NCBI GenBank assembly: GCA_003447295.1 | Contig: DLZQ01000050.1 | Coordinates: 45,319 to 75,577 of the forward strand | DNA length: 30,259 bases | Source: Lachnospiraceae bacterium | Lineage (GTDB): Bacteria; Bacillota; Clostridia; Lachnospirales; Lachnospiraceae | Direction: 5' to 3' | Shown here: positions 20,740 through 29,091 of the stretch, piece by piece | Layout: each line of letters starts with the position of its first letter | Position numbering within the stretch: the stretch's first letter is position 1 | Translations under genes and position numbers: made by a program | The notes under the pieces: generated by a model | The model's database searches: none | The model's input: only the letters and a program-made list of their open reading frames with translations | Told to the model about the DNA's origin: nothing

Positions 20740-21174
20740 ATGGAAGTTATCAGAGGTAATAAGACTCTCTCCGGAACATGGGGAGAACTCTGGATCAACG
20801 GAGAGAAGATTTTTGAATTCTCCAAAATTGAAATGAAAGTAACTGCTAACCGTGAGGATGTGCAGCTGGGAATTGATGTGGACAGCAAGATTACCGGTCT
20901 GAAGGGCGAAGGTTCTTATACCGTGAAAAAGGTATATACCAGAGCAAAGGAAATCTTGGAGAACTGGAAAAAGGGCATGGATGTCCGTGCAGAGGTTATT
21001 GCGAAGCTGGCAGATCCTGATGCTGTTGGAGGTCAGATCGAACGCTGGGCTTGTGATAATGTATGGCACAATGAGATTCCGGTTGTGAACTGGGAGAAGG
21101 GTGGAATTATCGAGGAAGAAGTTTCTATCGGATTCACACCTTCTGATCTGCAGAACTTAGATGCTGTTGCGTAG
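20740..21174 (+). CDS. tail tube protein (XkdM-like, DUF2001)
   Basis: The 144-residue protein begins with VIRGNKTLSGTWGELWINGE, the typical opening of PBSX-type tube proteins. Beta strands continue with VQLGIDVDSKITGLKGEGSY, and the protein ends with VNWEKGGIIEEEVSIGFTPS. It polymerises inside the sheath and carries DNA during infection. It follows the sheath gene after 13 bp with its own AGGAGGT site. The match in size and position is good. Confidence 0.9.
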   Translation: MEVIRGNKTLSGTWGELWINGEKIFEFSKIEMKVTANREDVQLGIDVDSKITGLKGEGSYTVKKVYTRAKEILENWKKGMDVRAEVIAKLADPDAVGGQIERWACDNVWHNEIPVVNWEKGGIIEEEVSIGFTPSDLQNLDAVA

Positions 21175-21183
21175 GAGGTTGCT

Positions 21184-21591
21184 ATGGAAAAAAATAAAGA
21201 TGATATTTTCAAAGCCTTTACAGCGAAGGCTGTTCAGAGATTAAAGGATAAGAAGGTTACAAAGTACGAGACTTTATATGTTCCGAGCATTGACCAGAAC
21301 ATCAAGATCCGGAACTTGAACTATCCGGAAATTGTGGAATGCACGGAGATTGACGATAAGCAAGATCCGAACGCATCTGATAAGTATTGTATTTATCTGG
21401 CAGTTGTTGAGCCTGATTTAAAGGCGGTCGCAATGGAATTAAAGGATCAGGGCGAGATTAAGACCTATCCGGAAGTGGTTGATATTTTCGAGATGAGTGA
21501 GATTACATCCATTGCTACGGAAATTATGAAATTGTCCGGTGTGATCGGAAGTAAAAAAGTGACGGTTGTTGAAGAACAAAAAAACTCATAG
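21184..21591 (+). CDS. tail assembly chaperone, short form (XkdN-like)
   Basis: The 135-residue protein contains DIFKAFTAKAVQRLKDKKVT, YVPSIDQNIKIRNLNYPEIV and IFEMSEITSIATEIMKLSGV, typical of XkdN-like chaperones. These bind the tape measure before tube assembly, like gpG of lambda. The frame ends at TAG shortly after a slippery heptamer, so a longer form is also made. The AGGAGGT site lies before the ATG. Confidence 0.85.
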   Translation: MEKNKDDIFKAFTAKAVQRLKDKKVTKYETLYVPSIDQNIKIRNLNYPEIVECTEIDDKQDPNASDKYCIYLAVVEPDLKAVAMELKDQGEIKTYPEVVDIFEMSEITSIATEIMKLSGVIGSKKVTVVEEQKNS

Positions 21592-21755
21592 ACCAAGACG
21601 GTGAGTGTTATTTCCTGCATTATTATATTCAAAAAGGCTTCAAGCTGGAGTATCTGCTCCAGCTTGGGGTGGAAGAAAAATGTTTCTATTATGCATCGAT
21701 GTTAAAGAGCATTGAAGAACGTGAGCAGCTGTTTTCGGGAGGTGGAGGTGGCTAA
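21184..21755 (+). CDS. tail assembly chaperone, long form made by -1 frameshift
   Basis: The heptamer A-AAA-AAC at 21579-21585 is in the right phase (CAA AAA AAC). A -1 slip there continues with CTC ATA GAC, giving LIDQDGECYFLHYYIQKGFK, then LEYLLQLGVEEKCFYYASML. It ends at a TAA (21753-21755) just before the tape-measure ATG. The product would be about 190 residues, and the C-terminal part has the pattern of the second chaperone domain in Firmicutes myophages. It is the counterpart of lambda gpGT. A perfect 10-bp hairpin (21641-21650 with 21657-21666) lies about 55 nt downstream of the slip site. Without frameshifting this region would be an empty gap. Confidence 0.88.
21579..21585 (+). other. 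slippery heptamer A-AAA-AAC for -1 frameshifting
   Basis: The seven bases are in the X-XXY-YYZ phase of the zero frame, two codons before the stop codon TAG (TCA intervenes). The -1 frame is open for 56 codons after it. Confidence 0.88.
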
Positions 21756-24320
21756 ATGAGTGTTGTAGGCAGTATTTCCATCCGGGATAATGCCAGTTCT
21801 GTGCTAAAGAGCATCCGACAAGAACAGACCGCCCTCCGGAAAGATGCAGCTGAAACGAGGAAAGAGCTGCAGCGTGCTTGGGATAAAACTTACACTGCTA
21901 AGATCAATACCGAATCGGCAACAAGAAAGACGGATGGACTAACCGGAAAGGTAAAGCAGTTAGGAAAAACAGTAATATCCCCAGTCATTAAGGCGAAGGA
22001 TGCAGCCAGTGCGACAATAACAAAAGTCAGCAATGGAATTAAGACGGTTGGAAAAAAGGTGGCAACTCCGGTCATTAAGATAAAGGATTCTGCCACATCA
22101 AAAGTAAAATCAATAAAAAATGCATTAACGGGGGTGGCGAAAAAAGTAACCACACCCGTTATTAAATTGAAAGATGCAATCACTTCCAAAGCCACAAAGA
22201 TAACTGGGAAGCTGAAAGCATTAGGGGGGAAGATTTTTTCTCCGATAGTAAAGCTGAAGGATGCCACAGCAAGTGGAATATCTTCTATCAGTGGCAAACT
22301 TAAGACCTTGGCAGCAACCGTGGCTATTCCGGTAACGATTGTAGCAACAGCGGTGGTCGGCGGTGCTGTAACGGAAGGAGCTGCACTGGAGCAGAGCATT
22401 GGTGGCGTGGAAACATTGTTCAAGGAGAATGCCAGTGTTGTTAAAGCCAATGCGGATGCAGCGTTTAAGACAGCCGGTCTATCTGCCAATGAGTATATGT
22501 CACAGGTCACAAGTTTTTCTGCATCACTTTTGAGCAGCTTGGGTGGTGATACCGCTAAGGCTGCAGAAGTTGCTGATATGGCTATGATTGACATGGCAGA
22601 CAACGCAAATAAATTTGGTACCGACATGGAGTCTATCCAGAATGCGTATCAGGGATTTGCAAAGCAGAATTACACGATGCTGGATAATCTTAAGTTGGGA
22701 TATGGCGGTACGCAGGAAGAAATGCAGAGACTGCTTCAGGATGCCAGCAAGATATCAGGTGTTAAGTATGATATCGGCAACTTGTCTGATGTTTACAGTG
22801 CTATTCATGTGATTCAGAATGAACTCGGAGTAACCGGAACAACCGCAAAAGAAGCCGGACAGACCTTTAGTGGTTCGTTCTCAGCGATGAAGGCAGCAGC
22901 AAAGAACCTTCTTGGAAATATGGCGATTGGCGGGGATGTAACCGGATCGATGGAACAGTTGGTGGATAGTGCGTCGACATTCTTATTCGATAATGCGGTT
23001 CCGATGATTGGACGTGTATTCTCATCACTGCCAAGCGTGGTTAAAACTGGGGTTAAAAAAGCGGTACCGAAAATCAAGACGCTTGGAAGAGATATAGTGG
23101 TCGGATTGAAGGACGGGCTTAAGGAAATGTTCCCTTCAATGGCTCCGGTAATCGAAAACGGATTCAATGCTGCCATTACAGCTGTACCGGAATTTATTTC
23201 AGGAATTAAGAGTGTGGTTTCCACGCTGGGGTCTCTGGCTGCCGGGTTTGCACCGCTGATTCCGCAGCTTGTCTCGTTTGGTAGTGGTATGACTACTACC
23301 ATCCAGCAGGTAGTCGGTGCGTGCGTACCGGCTCTAACAAGCATTATTTCCACTGTACAGACGATGCTACCGGTAATTCTCCCAGTAATCCAAACGGTGG
23401 TTTCCACGATAGGAAACATCATCGGTCAGGCAGCTCCGGTCATTGCCGGTCTAGTACAAGGTATCGGAACGGTGGTTTCTGCACTGGCTCCGGTATTCAG
23501 TACGATTTTCTCTGAAATCGGAGAAAAGGTTGGCAGTGTCATTTCATTTGTCAGTGAGAGGATGGGCTTTATTCAGGAAGTCATCGGAACGGTGGCTCCA
23601 TTGATTGGGGACATCATCAGCACAGCTTGGGGAGTAATTTCTCCAGTAATTGACATTGTAATCAGCGTATTTGAGATTTTGTTTGGCGTGGTTCAAAAGG
23701 TATTCCCTGGCATCCAGTCAATTATCGAAACCGTGTGGGGAATCGTAAAGCCACTGGTGGAAGGAATCGGCAGCGTTATCGGAAAGATTGCAGGATGGTT
23801 TGGTTCTGTAGCAGATGCGATAACCGGTTCTGGAGGAGATTCCGGAACTGTTGGAGAAAACGCTGAAGGAGATAATAACTGGAAGGGCGGTTTGACATGG
23901 GTTGGCGAGAAAGGTGCCGAGCTTGTTGATTTGCCAAGAGGTTCCAGAATTCTTCCACACAAAGAGAGTGTTTCCCTGACGAAGCAGGGCAGTGGAGTTG
24001 TAAAAGACAGCACTGCCAACATCATGCAGAATACAGTTTTATCCGGTGGCGGTCAGGATCTGACTCCGATCATGATGATACTGACAAGCATTGATGAGAA
24101 CCTGAAGCAGCTGGTGGACAGAATCAAGGGGAAAGAAAGCGGTCTTGAAGTTCCGGGTTCCGGAAAGACTAAAGGGACTGCAAAAGGATTTATTGGCAGC
24201 GTGACGGTTGCCATTGCAAAACTGGCAGATGAGATCATTGTCCGTGAGGATGCGGATATTGATGAAATTGCCGACAAGGTTGCAAAGAAAGTCGTGGAAG
24301 TAGTTGTAAACATGGGTTAG
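21756..24320 (+). CDS. tape measure protein
   Basis: The 854-residue protein sets the tail length. The start (IRDNASSVLKSIRQEQTALR) and a region of 29-residue repeats follow: P-V-I-K at 76, 105 and 134, P-I-V-K at 163 and a weaker P-V at 192, with the shared core PVIKxKDxxTS. The middle resembles phage tail length proteins (VGGAVTEGAALEQSIGGVET). Long hydrophobic stretches (about 480-640) and a glycine-rich end with GLTWVGEKGAELVDLPRGSR then appear, typical of tape measures. It starts right after the chaperone frameshift product, as expected. Confidence 0.93.
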   Translation: MSVVGSISIRDNASSVLKSIRQEQTALRKDAAETRKELQRAWDKTYTAKINTESATRKTDGLTGKVKQLGKTVISPVIKAKDAASATITKVSNGIKTVGKKVATPVIKIKDSATSKVKSIKNALTGVAKKVTTPVIKLKDAITSKATKITGKLKALGGKIFSPIVKLKDATASGISSISGKLKTLAATVAIPVTIVATAVVGGAVTEGAALEQSIGGVETLFKENASVVKANADAAFKTAGLSANEYMSQVTSFSASLLSSLGGDTAKAAEVADMAMIDMADNANKFGTDMESIQNAYQGFAKQNYTMLDNLKLGYGGTQEEMQRLLQDASKISGVKYDIGNLSDVYSAIHVIQNELGVTGTTAKEAGQTFSGSFSAMKAAAKNLLGNMAIGGDVTGSMEQLVDSASTFLFDNAVPMIGRVFSSLPSVVKTGVKKAVPKIKTLGRDIVVGLKDGLKEMFPSMAPVIENGFNAAITAVPEFISGIKSVVSTLGSLAAGFAPLIPQLVSFGSGMTTTIQQVVGACVPALTSIISTVQTMLPVILPVIQTVVSTIGNIIGQAAPVIAGLVQGIGTVVSALAPVFSTIFSEIGEKVGSVISFVSERMGFIQEVIGTVAPLIGDIISTAWGVISPVIDIVISVFEILFGVVQKVFPGIQSIIETVWGIVKPLVEGIGSVIGKIAGWFGSVADAITGSGGDSGTVGENAEGDNNWKGGLTWVGEKGAELVDLPRGSRILPHKESVSLTKQGSGVVKDSTANIMQNTVLSGGGQDLTPIMMILTSIDENLKQLVDRIKGKESGLEVPGSGKTKGTAKGFIGSVTVAIAKLADEIIVREDADIDEIADKVAKKVVEVVVNMG

Positions 24321-24331
24321 GAGGTGGTCTG

Positions 24332-25009
24332 ATGAAAACCAGAGTAATTGAATTAAGCGTAAACAACAGGAAAGAAGTTATCGAGCTGCCAATCAATCCT
24401 CCTTCTGTGGAATTCACAGAAAAACAGTTGAATCAGGCGATAACCCTTCTAAACATAGGAGAAGCCAATCTGAAGGGAGAGCGAGGGCTTAAGTACACAA
24501 AGCTGTCGAGCTTCTTCCCTTCGGAGAAGTCTCCATTTTATAAGAATGCGAAAAAGAAGCCTGACAAATATGTAGCGATGCTTCAGGAATGGAAAACCAC
24601 AAAAGCAGTGGTCAGGGTAATCATAAGCGATATGAAAATCAACCTCGCAATGCTGATTGATGATTTTACCTACTCTATGAGGGAAGGTGATGGGGATATT
24701 TACTATACCATTTCATTTTCCGAGTACCGGACATTGAATGTTCCATCTGTTCAGATTACAACGAAAGTACGGAATAATGGTCTTTTGTCGAGACCTGCAC
24801 CTGCAGCTGCAGGTGGATCTTATACAGTGGTTGGAGGAGATACACTCTGGGGGATATCAAAACAGAAATACGGAAATGGAAGTTCATATCCTAAAATTTA
24901 TAATGCAAACAATGGAACAATTGAGGCAAGTGCTAAAAAGCATGGAAAGTCCAGTTCTGATAATGGACACTGGATTTATCCGGGCGATGTGTACACAATT
25001 CCGGCATAG
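24332..25009 (+). CDS. baseplate protein with a C-terminal LysM domain (XkdP-like)
   Basis: The 225-residue protein has an N-terminal domain with IELPINPPSVEFTEKQLNQA, a strand-rich middle (YTMREGDG-like region, then YYTISFSEYRTLNV) and a proline/alanine linker. The LysM repeat at about 163-225 has SYTVVGGDTLWGISKQKYGN and ends in HWIYPGDVYTIPA. LysM binds peptidoglycan. In PBSX-type tails the corresponding protein connects the tape measure end to the hub and helps cross the cell wall. Confidence 0.88.
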   Translation: MKTRVIELSVNNRKEVIELPINPPSVEFTEKQLNQAITLLNIGEANLKGERGLKYTKLSSFFPSEKSPFYKNAKKKPDKYVAMLQEWKTTKAVVRVIISDMKINLAMLIDDFTYSMREGDGDIYYTISFSEYRTLNVPSVQITTKVRNNGLLSRPAPAAAGGSYTVVGGDTLWGISKQKYGNGSSYPKIYNANNGTIEASAKKHGKSSSDNGHWIYPGDVYTIPA

Positions 25010-25020
25010 GTGGTGTTGAG

Positions 25021-25986
25021 ATGAAATTACTGACTGTAGGAAAAGATATCAGCGAACTGATCGAGCAGATCAAGTGGTCTGGTGACACAAAGCAGGTCGC
25101 ACGTACCATTCAATTCACAATTGCGAAGAATAAGAAGGACAAAGACTTTCCCACGGTTGTCATTGACGAGGGTGCAGAAATCATCATGCAGGATGACAGT
25201 GGGAAGGATGTCTTTGGAGGCATTATTTTTGACATTGACAAGAGTGCCAGTTCCAAGGTGGAAACTTATCTGGCATACGATTTAATGTTCTATATCAATA
25301 ATTCAGATGTCAACAAAATATTTGAAGGAACTCCGGAAACGATTGTTCCGGGGATCTGCACAGAACTCGGAATTGAAAGCGGAACGATGGCTGCAACGGG
25401 AGTGAATATATCTTCTATGCCATGCTTTGGCAAGAAAGCCTATGAAGCCATTATGATGGCATACACAGCTGCAGCAAAGCAGAATGGCAGCAAGTATATT
25501 CCGCTGATGACCAATATTAACAAAGTGAGTGTTTTGGAGAAGGGGACGCTTTGTGGGGCGGTTATGACCGGGGATTACAACCTGATTGAAGCAACCTATA
25601 AAAGCACCCTTCAAAAGCTCGTTAATAGGGTTTTAATAACAGATAAAAACAACAATGTCATAAAGACGGTGGAGGATGCAGCCTCGATCCAGAAGTATGG
25701 CTTGGTGCAGAGAGTGCTAAAACAGAATGATGGAGAGGATGCTACAACACAAGCCAAGAAGATGCTGGTAACAGTGGAGTCCTCGGCAACCGTGTCCGGA
25801 GTTCCAAATGATTTCCGTGCGGTATCAGGATACTCAATCATTGTGCAGGAAACTGACACCGGGCTTTATGGACAGTTTTACATTGAAAGTGACACACATA
25901 CCTTTTCGTGCGGTAAGGCTCAGATGGATCTGACACTTGCCTTTGAGAACCTTATGGATGAAAGGGAGATTGAAGAGACTACATAA
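25021..25986 (+). CDS. baseplate hub protein (XkdQ-like)
   Basis: The 321-residue protein matches hub proteins of the T4 gp27/P2 gpD type. It has a beta-rich start (TVGKDISELIEQIKWSGDTK) and an FTIAKNKKDKDFPTV region. The later part has VPGICTELGIESGTMAATGV and YEAIMMAYTAAAKQNGSKYI, and it ends with FRAVSGYSIIVQETDTGLYG. It sits at the tail tip above the spike. Its neighbours, the LysM protein before and DUF2577 after, keep the PBSX order. Confidence 0.88.
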   Translation: MKLLTVGKDISELIEQIKWSGDTKQVARTIQFTIAKNKKDKDFPTVVIDEGAEIIMQDDSGKDVFGGIIFDIDKSASSKVETYLAYDLMFYINNSDVNKIFEGTPETIVPGICTELGIESGTMAATGVNISSMPCFGKKAYEAIMMAYTAAAKQNGSKYIPLMTNINKVSVLEKGTLCGAVMTGDYNLIEATYKSTLQKLVNRVLITDKNNNVIKTVEDAASIQKYGLVQRVLKQNDGEDATTQAKKMLVTVESSATVSGVPNDFRAVSGYSIIVQETDTGLYGQFYIESDTHTFSCGKAQMDLTLAFENLMDEREIEETT

Positions 25987-26003
25987 AGGCAGGAGGTGGA
26001 AAG

Positions 26004-26369
26004 GTGTCGACAAACAGAAATATTGTGGAAATGGTCGAGGCAATCAGAAAGGGAACTGGTGGTTCCAATAGTGCTGATGGAGTGGATGGTACCTATATGG
26101 CGGATGTGTTGTCGGTAAAACCACTGACAATTAAGATGCACAATACAACTATCACAAAGAACCTTTACATCAATCCGGCACTGATGCTGAATGCTTCGGA
26201 TAGTGGCGAGGACATCAAAAAGCCATTTATTACACCTTTTGAACCGCAGGAGGCTTATGAGTTCCTGAAAGAGTTTCACGAGAAGTATGTGCTTAAGAAA
26301 GGGGACACGGTTGTGGTGCATATAACCGGATCCTCTTTTTATATAGCAGGAAAGGCGGTTAAGGCATGA
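26004..26369 (+). CDS. DUF2577 baseplate protein (XkdR-like)
   Basis: The 121-residue protein starts with a GTG after AGGAGGTGG. A helix with IVEMVEAIRKGTG is followed by a beta part (VLSVKPLTIKMHNTTITKNL) and a C-terminal barrel (KKGDTVVVHITGSSFYIAGK). The barrel pattern is typical of DUF2577 proteins, small spike- or hub-linked tail proteins. It overlaps the next gene by four bases. Confidence 0.82.
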   Translation: MSTNRNIVEMVEAIRKGTGGSNSADGVDGTYMADVLSVKPLTIKMHNTTITKNLYINPALMLNASDSGEDIKKPFITPFEPQEAYEFLKEFHEKYVLKKGDTVVVHITGSSFYIAGKAVKA

Positions 26370-26815
26370 GTATTTTTCCTTTTATTGATTCAACAAGCAC
26401 AAGCACTGAGACGAATGACGAACTGCCAATGTTGAAGGAATATGCTTATGACTTCGAAAAGAACGAGCTGCTTCTGGATGAGGGAGGACGCACCTACATG
26501 GTGGAGGGAAATGAAGCACTCCGCATCTGGATATTTAAAGCCCTGTTCACGGAGCGATGTCATTATACCGCATATTCCTTTGCATTTGGCTCAGAAATTC
26601 AGGATCAGGTAATCGGACACTCCATGAACGTGGAGATTGTCAAACTGGAGATTGAACGCTTTATCATTGAAGCTCTTATGGTCAATCCATATATAAAGCG
26701 TTTGGATAATTTTGTTTTTGAAAATACTTCTACCGGGATGACAGTGAGTTTTGACTGCACCGGCATTTATGGTTCAAACACAATTCTGGTTCCGGTGAGG
26801 GAGGTGAGAGTGTAA
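26366..26815 (+). CDS. DUF2634 baseplate wedge protein (XkdS, gp25-like)
   Basis: The 149-residue protein begins with a linker and then the gp25-like fold: YAYDFEKNELLLDEGGRTYM, then VEGNEALRIWIFKALFTERC. In family members this conserved W..KAL.T.R stretch forms the wedge core. The rest is IVKLEIERFIIEALMVNPYI and TGMTVSFDCTGIYG. It links the hub to the baseplate arms. It overlaps the genes on both sides by a few bases. Confidence 0.88.
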   Translation: MSIFPFIDSTSTSTETNDELPMLKEYAYDFEKNELLLDEGGRTYMVEGNEALRIWIFKALFTERCHYTAYSFAFGSEIQDQVIGHSMNVEIVKLEIERFIIEALMVNPYIKRLDNFVFENTSTGMTVSFDCTGIYGSNTILVPVREVRV

Positions 26816-27522
26816 TGGATTTTAGTGCTGAAGGAATACTGGCAAGGATGAAGGCTGCGTTGAAAAATGAGGATACCAAGATGGAAGGCAGCTTCTCAAT
26901 GGATAATCTTCAGGCGGTGGCTGAGGAGCTTGCCCGGCTTGATGCCATGAGGATTGTTCCTCTGATGAATACCCTGACAGACAAAGAGGAGGATATGGGT
27001 ACCAGCGGAAACGAGAGGCATTATGTGAGATGGGCAAAGGAAGCCACGGATGCAGAGGGTAATGTCATTGTGGGAAATGCAAAGGTGGACACACCAAGGG
27101 ATGGAACCGGGCTTGTGTCGATTGCGATTCTTACAGTGGATGCCAAGCCACCAACGGAAGAACAGATTGCATTTGTCCAGGAATACATAAACAGTATGCG
27201 TCCGGTTGGAGCTGATCCGGTTGTGGATGCTGCGGAGAGCATTCCGATTGTTATTTTATGCAGCGTTGTGAAAATGTCCGGTTACACAGAAGAGACCGTG
27301 AAAACGCAGATCAGGAGCAAAATCGAGGAGTATTTCACTCAGATCGCTTTCCAAAGCGGAACAGTGTCTTTGAACTACTATAAAATCAGTAACATCATCA
27401 GTGGAGTGGATGGTGTGAAGGAAGTGGGAATCCTGAAGGTCAACGGAGCTCAGGACTCCATTACTGCAGAATACAACAAGTATTTTGCTCTGCAGGAGCT
27501 GACGGTCAATGTCACTGAATAA
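26815..27522 (+). CDS. baseplate J-like protein (XkdT-like)
   Basis: The 235-residue protein resembles baseplate J proteins: an N-terminal helical part (LQAVAEELARLDAMRIVPLM), a central region with HYVRWAKEATDAEGNVIVGN and TPRDGTGLVSIAILTVDAKP, and a C-terminal part with EETVKTQIRSKIEEYFTQIA and YKISNIISGVDGVKEVGILK. It is clearly shorter than the roughly 350 residues usual in XkdT or P2 gpJ, mainly in the N-terminal half. The reading frame is intact, so it is a natural short form. Confidence 0.85.
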   Translation: MDFSAEGILARMKAALKNEDTKMEGSFSMDNLQAVAEELARLDAMRIVPLMNTLTDKEEDMGTSGNERHYVRWAKEATDAEGNVIVGNAKVDTPRDGTGLVSIAILTVDAKPPTEEQIAFVQEYINSMRPVGADPVVDAAESIPIVILCSVVKMSGYTEETVKTQIRSKIEEYFTQIAFQSGTVSLNYYKISNIISGVDGVKEVGILKVNGAQDSITAEYNKYFALQELTVNVTE

Positions 27523-28372
27523 CAGCCAAATGCTTCCAGCAAGAGTCCGCAATATGAGACAGATGAATGATGTCTTGAATGCCGAGGATATCATTCTGGC
27601 TGAAATAGAACGGATCATTGATGAGATGTACCAGAGAGCATCCTTACTCCACGAGGAGCTGATCAATGAAGAATGGCTGGAAAATAAACTGTCAGAGAGA
27701 ACCGGAGCCGGTGTTGATGTTACCGGATATGCTGAGAAGTTGCTTGCGGAGATTGTTCTGGATGTGAGTGAGTTGCAGCATATCGATATGCCGGATGTCC
27801 GAAAGTTTTTGGATAAATGGGTACCGGCTCATCTGATGTATAAAATAATTCTGCTGCTGGACTACTCGGCAAGTATTGGAGAGGTCTTCTCGGTAACGGA
27901 AATGACAATCGGTTTTGATTCGCCTTACTGGAATGTCCGGAGGTTAAATGGAACATGGTTGCTGGATGGCACCTATAATCTGGGAGTCGGAAGAAAACCG
28001 GATGAATGGGGCATCAGCTACGATATGGGAGACGTCGAGGTTTTGGAGAGCGTAGAACTGGATGTGAGTGTATCTGCTACATCACAGCTGCAGGAGATGT
28101 TTACTGATGCCGGAGTGGTTATCGGCTTTGACTCGCCTTACTGGAATGTCCGGAGATTGAATGGAACATGGCAGATGGATGGCAGCTATGAGCTGAATGT
28201 GTTAAGAAAACCAGATACATACGGTCTGGCAATTGACTTGGGGAATACCAATATCGAGGAAATGACACCGGGAGGTGTTGTTATAAAGAAAGACTTGTGG
28301 CTGCTGGATGGCAGCTATCAGTTAAATGGAACAAGGATATTAGATGCCATAAGGCGAGAGGAGGAATTGTAA
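27509..28372 (+). CDS. tail protein of the XkdU/YmfQ (DUF2313) group with an internal repeat
   Basis: The first 130 residues are helical and fit the DUF2313 position after baseplate J (MLPARVRNMRQMNDVLNAED, then LLHEELINEEWLENKLSERT). The last half holds a 71-residue repeat: IGFDSPYWNVRRLNGTW appears twice, each followed by a beta-hairpin ending in G-R-K-P-D or L-R-K-P-D. A third partial unit LWLLDGSYQLNGTRIL follows. At the DNA level the first 48 bases of each unit (27908 and 28121) are nearly identical. The hairpins probably attach fibres. It overlaps the previous gene by 14 bases. Confidence 0.75.
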   Translation: MSLNNSQMLPARVRNMRQMNDVLNAEDIILAEIERIIDEMYQRASLLHEELINEEWLENKLSERTGAGVDVTGYAEKLLAEIVLDVSELQHIDMPDVRKFLDKWVPAHLMYKIILLLDYSASIGEVFSVTEMTIGFDSPYWNVRRLNGTWLLDGTYNLGVGRKPDEWGISYDMGDVEVLESVELDVSVSATSQLQEMFTDAGVVIGFDSPYWNVRRLNGTWQMDGSYELNVLRKPDTYGLAIDLGNTNIEEMTPGGVVIKKDLWLLDGSYQLNGTRILDAIRREEEL

Positions 28373-28373
28373 A

Positions 28374-28769
28374 ATGACAGAGAACCTTACACAGAATCAG
28401 ATTATTACAATTGCAGGAAGGAAAAAGATGCTGAGAGCCAGAGCTGGAGAAATCCAGCTGCCTAAGATTGTGGGCTTTGTATTTGGTGATGGTGGTGTGG
28501 ATGCAGATGGAAATGTTATCGCACCGCAGGAGGCAGAATCAGAACTGAAGAACGAATTGCTCAGAAAGAAATACGATACTTACACCATGTTGAGCGATAC
28601 GAAGTGCAAGTATGAATGTGAGCTAAAGGAGAGTGAGCTTCCGGGTGCTGCGATTAGCGAAATCGGACTCTATGATGCGGATGGGGATATCGTTACCATC
28701 AAGCGTTTTACCGCAAAAGGAAAGGATGCGGATATCAGCATGACTTTCTATATTAACGATACATTTTAG
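28374..28769 (+). CDS. tail-collar fibre-like protein
   Basis: The 131-residue protein begins with LTQNQIITIAGRKKMLRARA, an attachment helix typical of tail-collar fibre N-termini (Mu and P2 gpH-like). Strands follow with IVGFVFGDGGVDADGNVIAP and SELPGAAISEIGLYDADGD. It ends before any receptor-binding part, so it is a baseplate-attaching short fibre or collar. The ribosome site is GGAGGA. Confidence 0.78.
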   Translation: MTENLTQNQIITIAGRKKMLRARAGEIQLPKIVGFVFGDGGVDADGNVIAPQEAESELKNELLRKKYDTYTMLSDTKCKYECELKESELPGAAISEIGLYDADGDIVTIKRFTAKGKDADISMTFYINDTF

Positions 28770-28780
28770 GGAGGCAGGAC

Positions 28781-29008
28781 ATGGCGAAGAATTTAACGAT
28801 TCAGGATGAGCCGGTTTACAACGAACAGATGGAGGCTCTGGAGCCTACCACACCGGCACATGCAGATTACTTTAATGAGCGATATGCCCAGCTTCTCAAC
28901 AACGGAAAAGCCAACCGCAGGGATGCGAAGATCTTTGAGGATGACGTGAACGGTGGGAAGATGCGATTAGGCATGGAAAACGGTCATTTATATTATGAGG
29001 AACTGTAA
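28781..29008 (+). CDS. small tail-fibre-associated protein
   Basis: The 75-residue protein has the pattern TIQDEPVYNEQMEALEPTTP, then HADYFNERYAQLLNNGKANR and a strand-rich end (RLGMENGHLYYEEL). Small proteins of this kind often sit between the collar fibre and the main fibre in Firmicutes myophages. They resemble a fibre N-terminal adapter. The GGGAGG site precedes the ATG. Confidence 0.65.
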   Translation: MAKNLTIQDEPVYNEQMEALEPTTPAHADYFNERYAQLLNNGKANRRDAKIFEDDVNGGKMRLGMENGHLYYEEL

Positions 29009-29010
29009 AA

Positions 29011-29067
29011 ATAACGTATTACGTTATAATCTAACAAAATAAGCAAATATAAAACGTAAAGTGTTAT
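29011..29067 (+). promoter_or_regulatory. palindrome pair before the fibre gene
   Basis: ATAACGTA (29011-29018) and TACGTTAT (29020-29027) form a perfect 17-base palindrome with one central T. A related 17-base site at 29051-29067 (AAAACGTAAAGTGTTAT) matches it in 12 positions and starts exactly 40 bp further. A TATAAT box (29025-29030) overlaps the first site, but I see no good -35 box. This 83-bp gap is the only AT-rich gap in the tail genes. It may be an operator with a fibre promoter, or a recombination site. Confidence 0.5.
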
Positions 29068-29091
29068 ATTATGCTGGAAACGAGGTAGAAA

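Noticed and set aside
21890..22627. Open frame of 245 codons on the minus strand in the tape measure
   Set aside because: It is hydrophobic and repetitive as the complement of the repeat region and lies wholly inside a certain gene.
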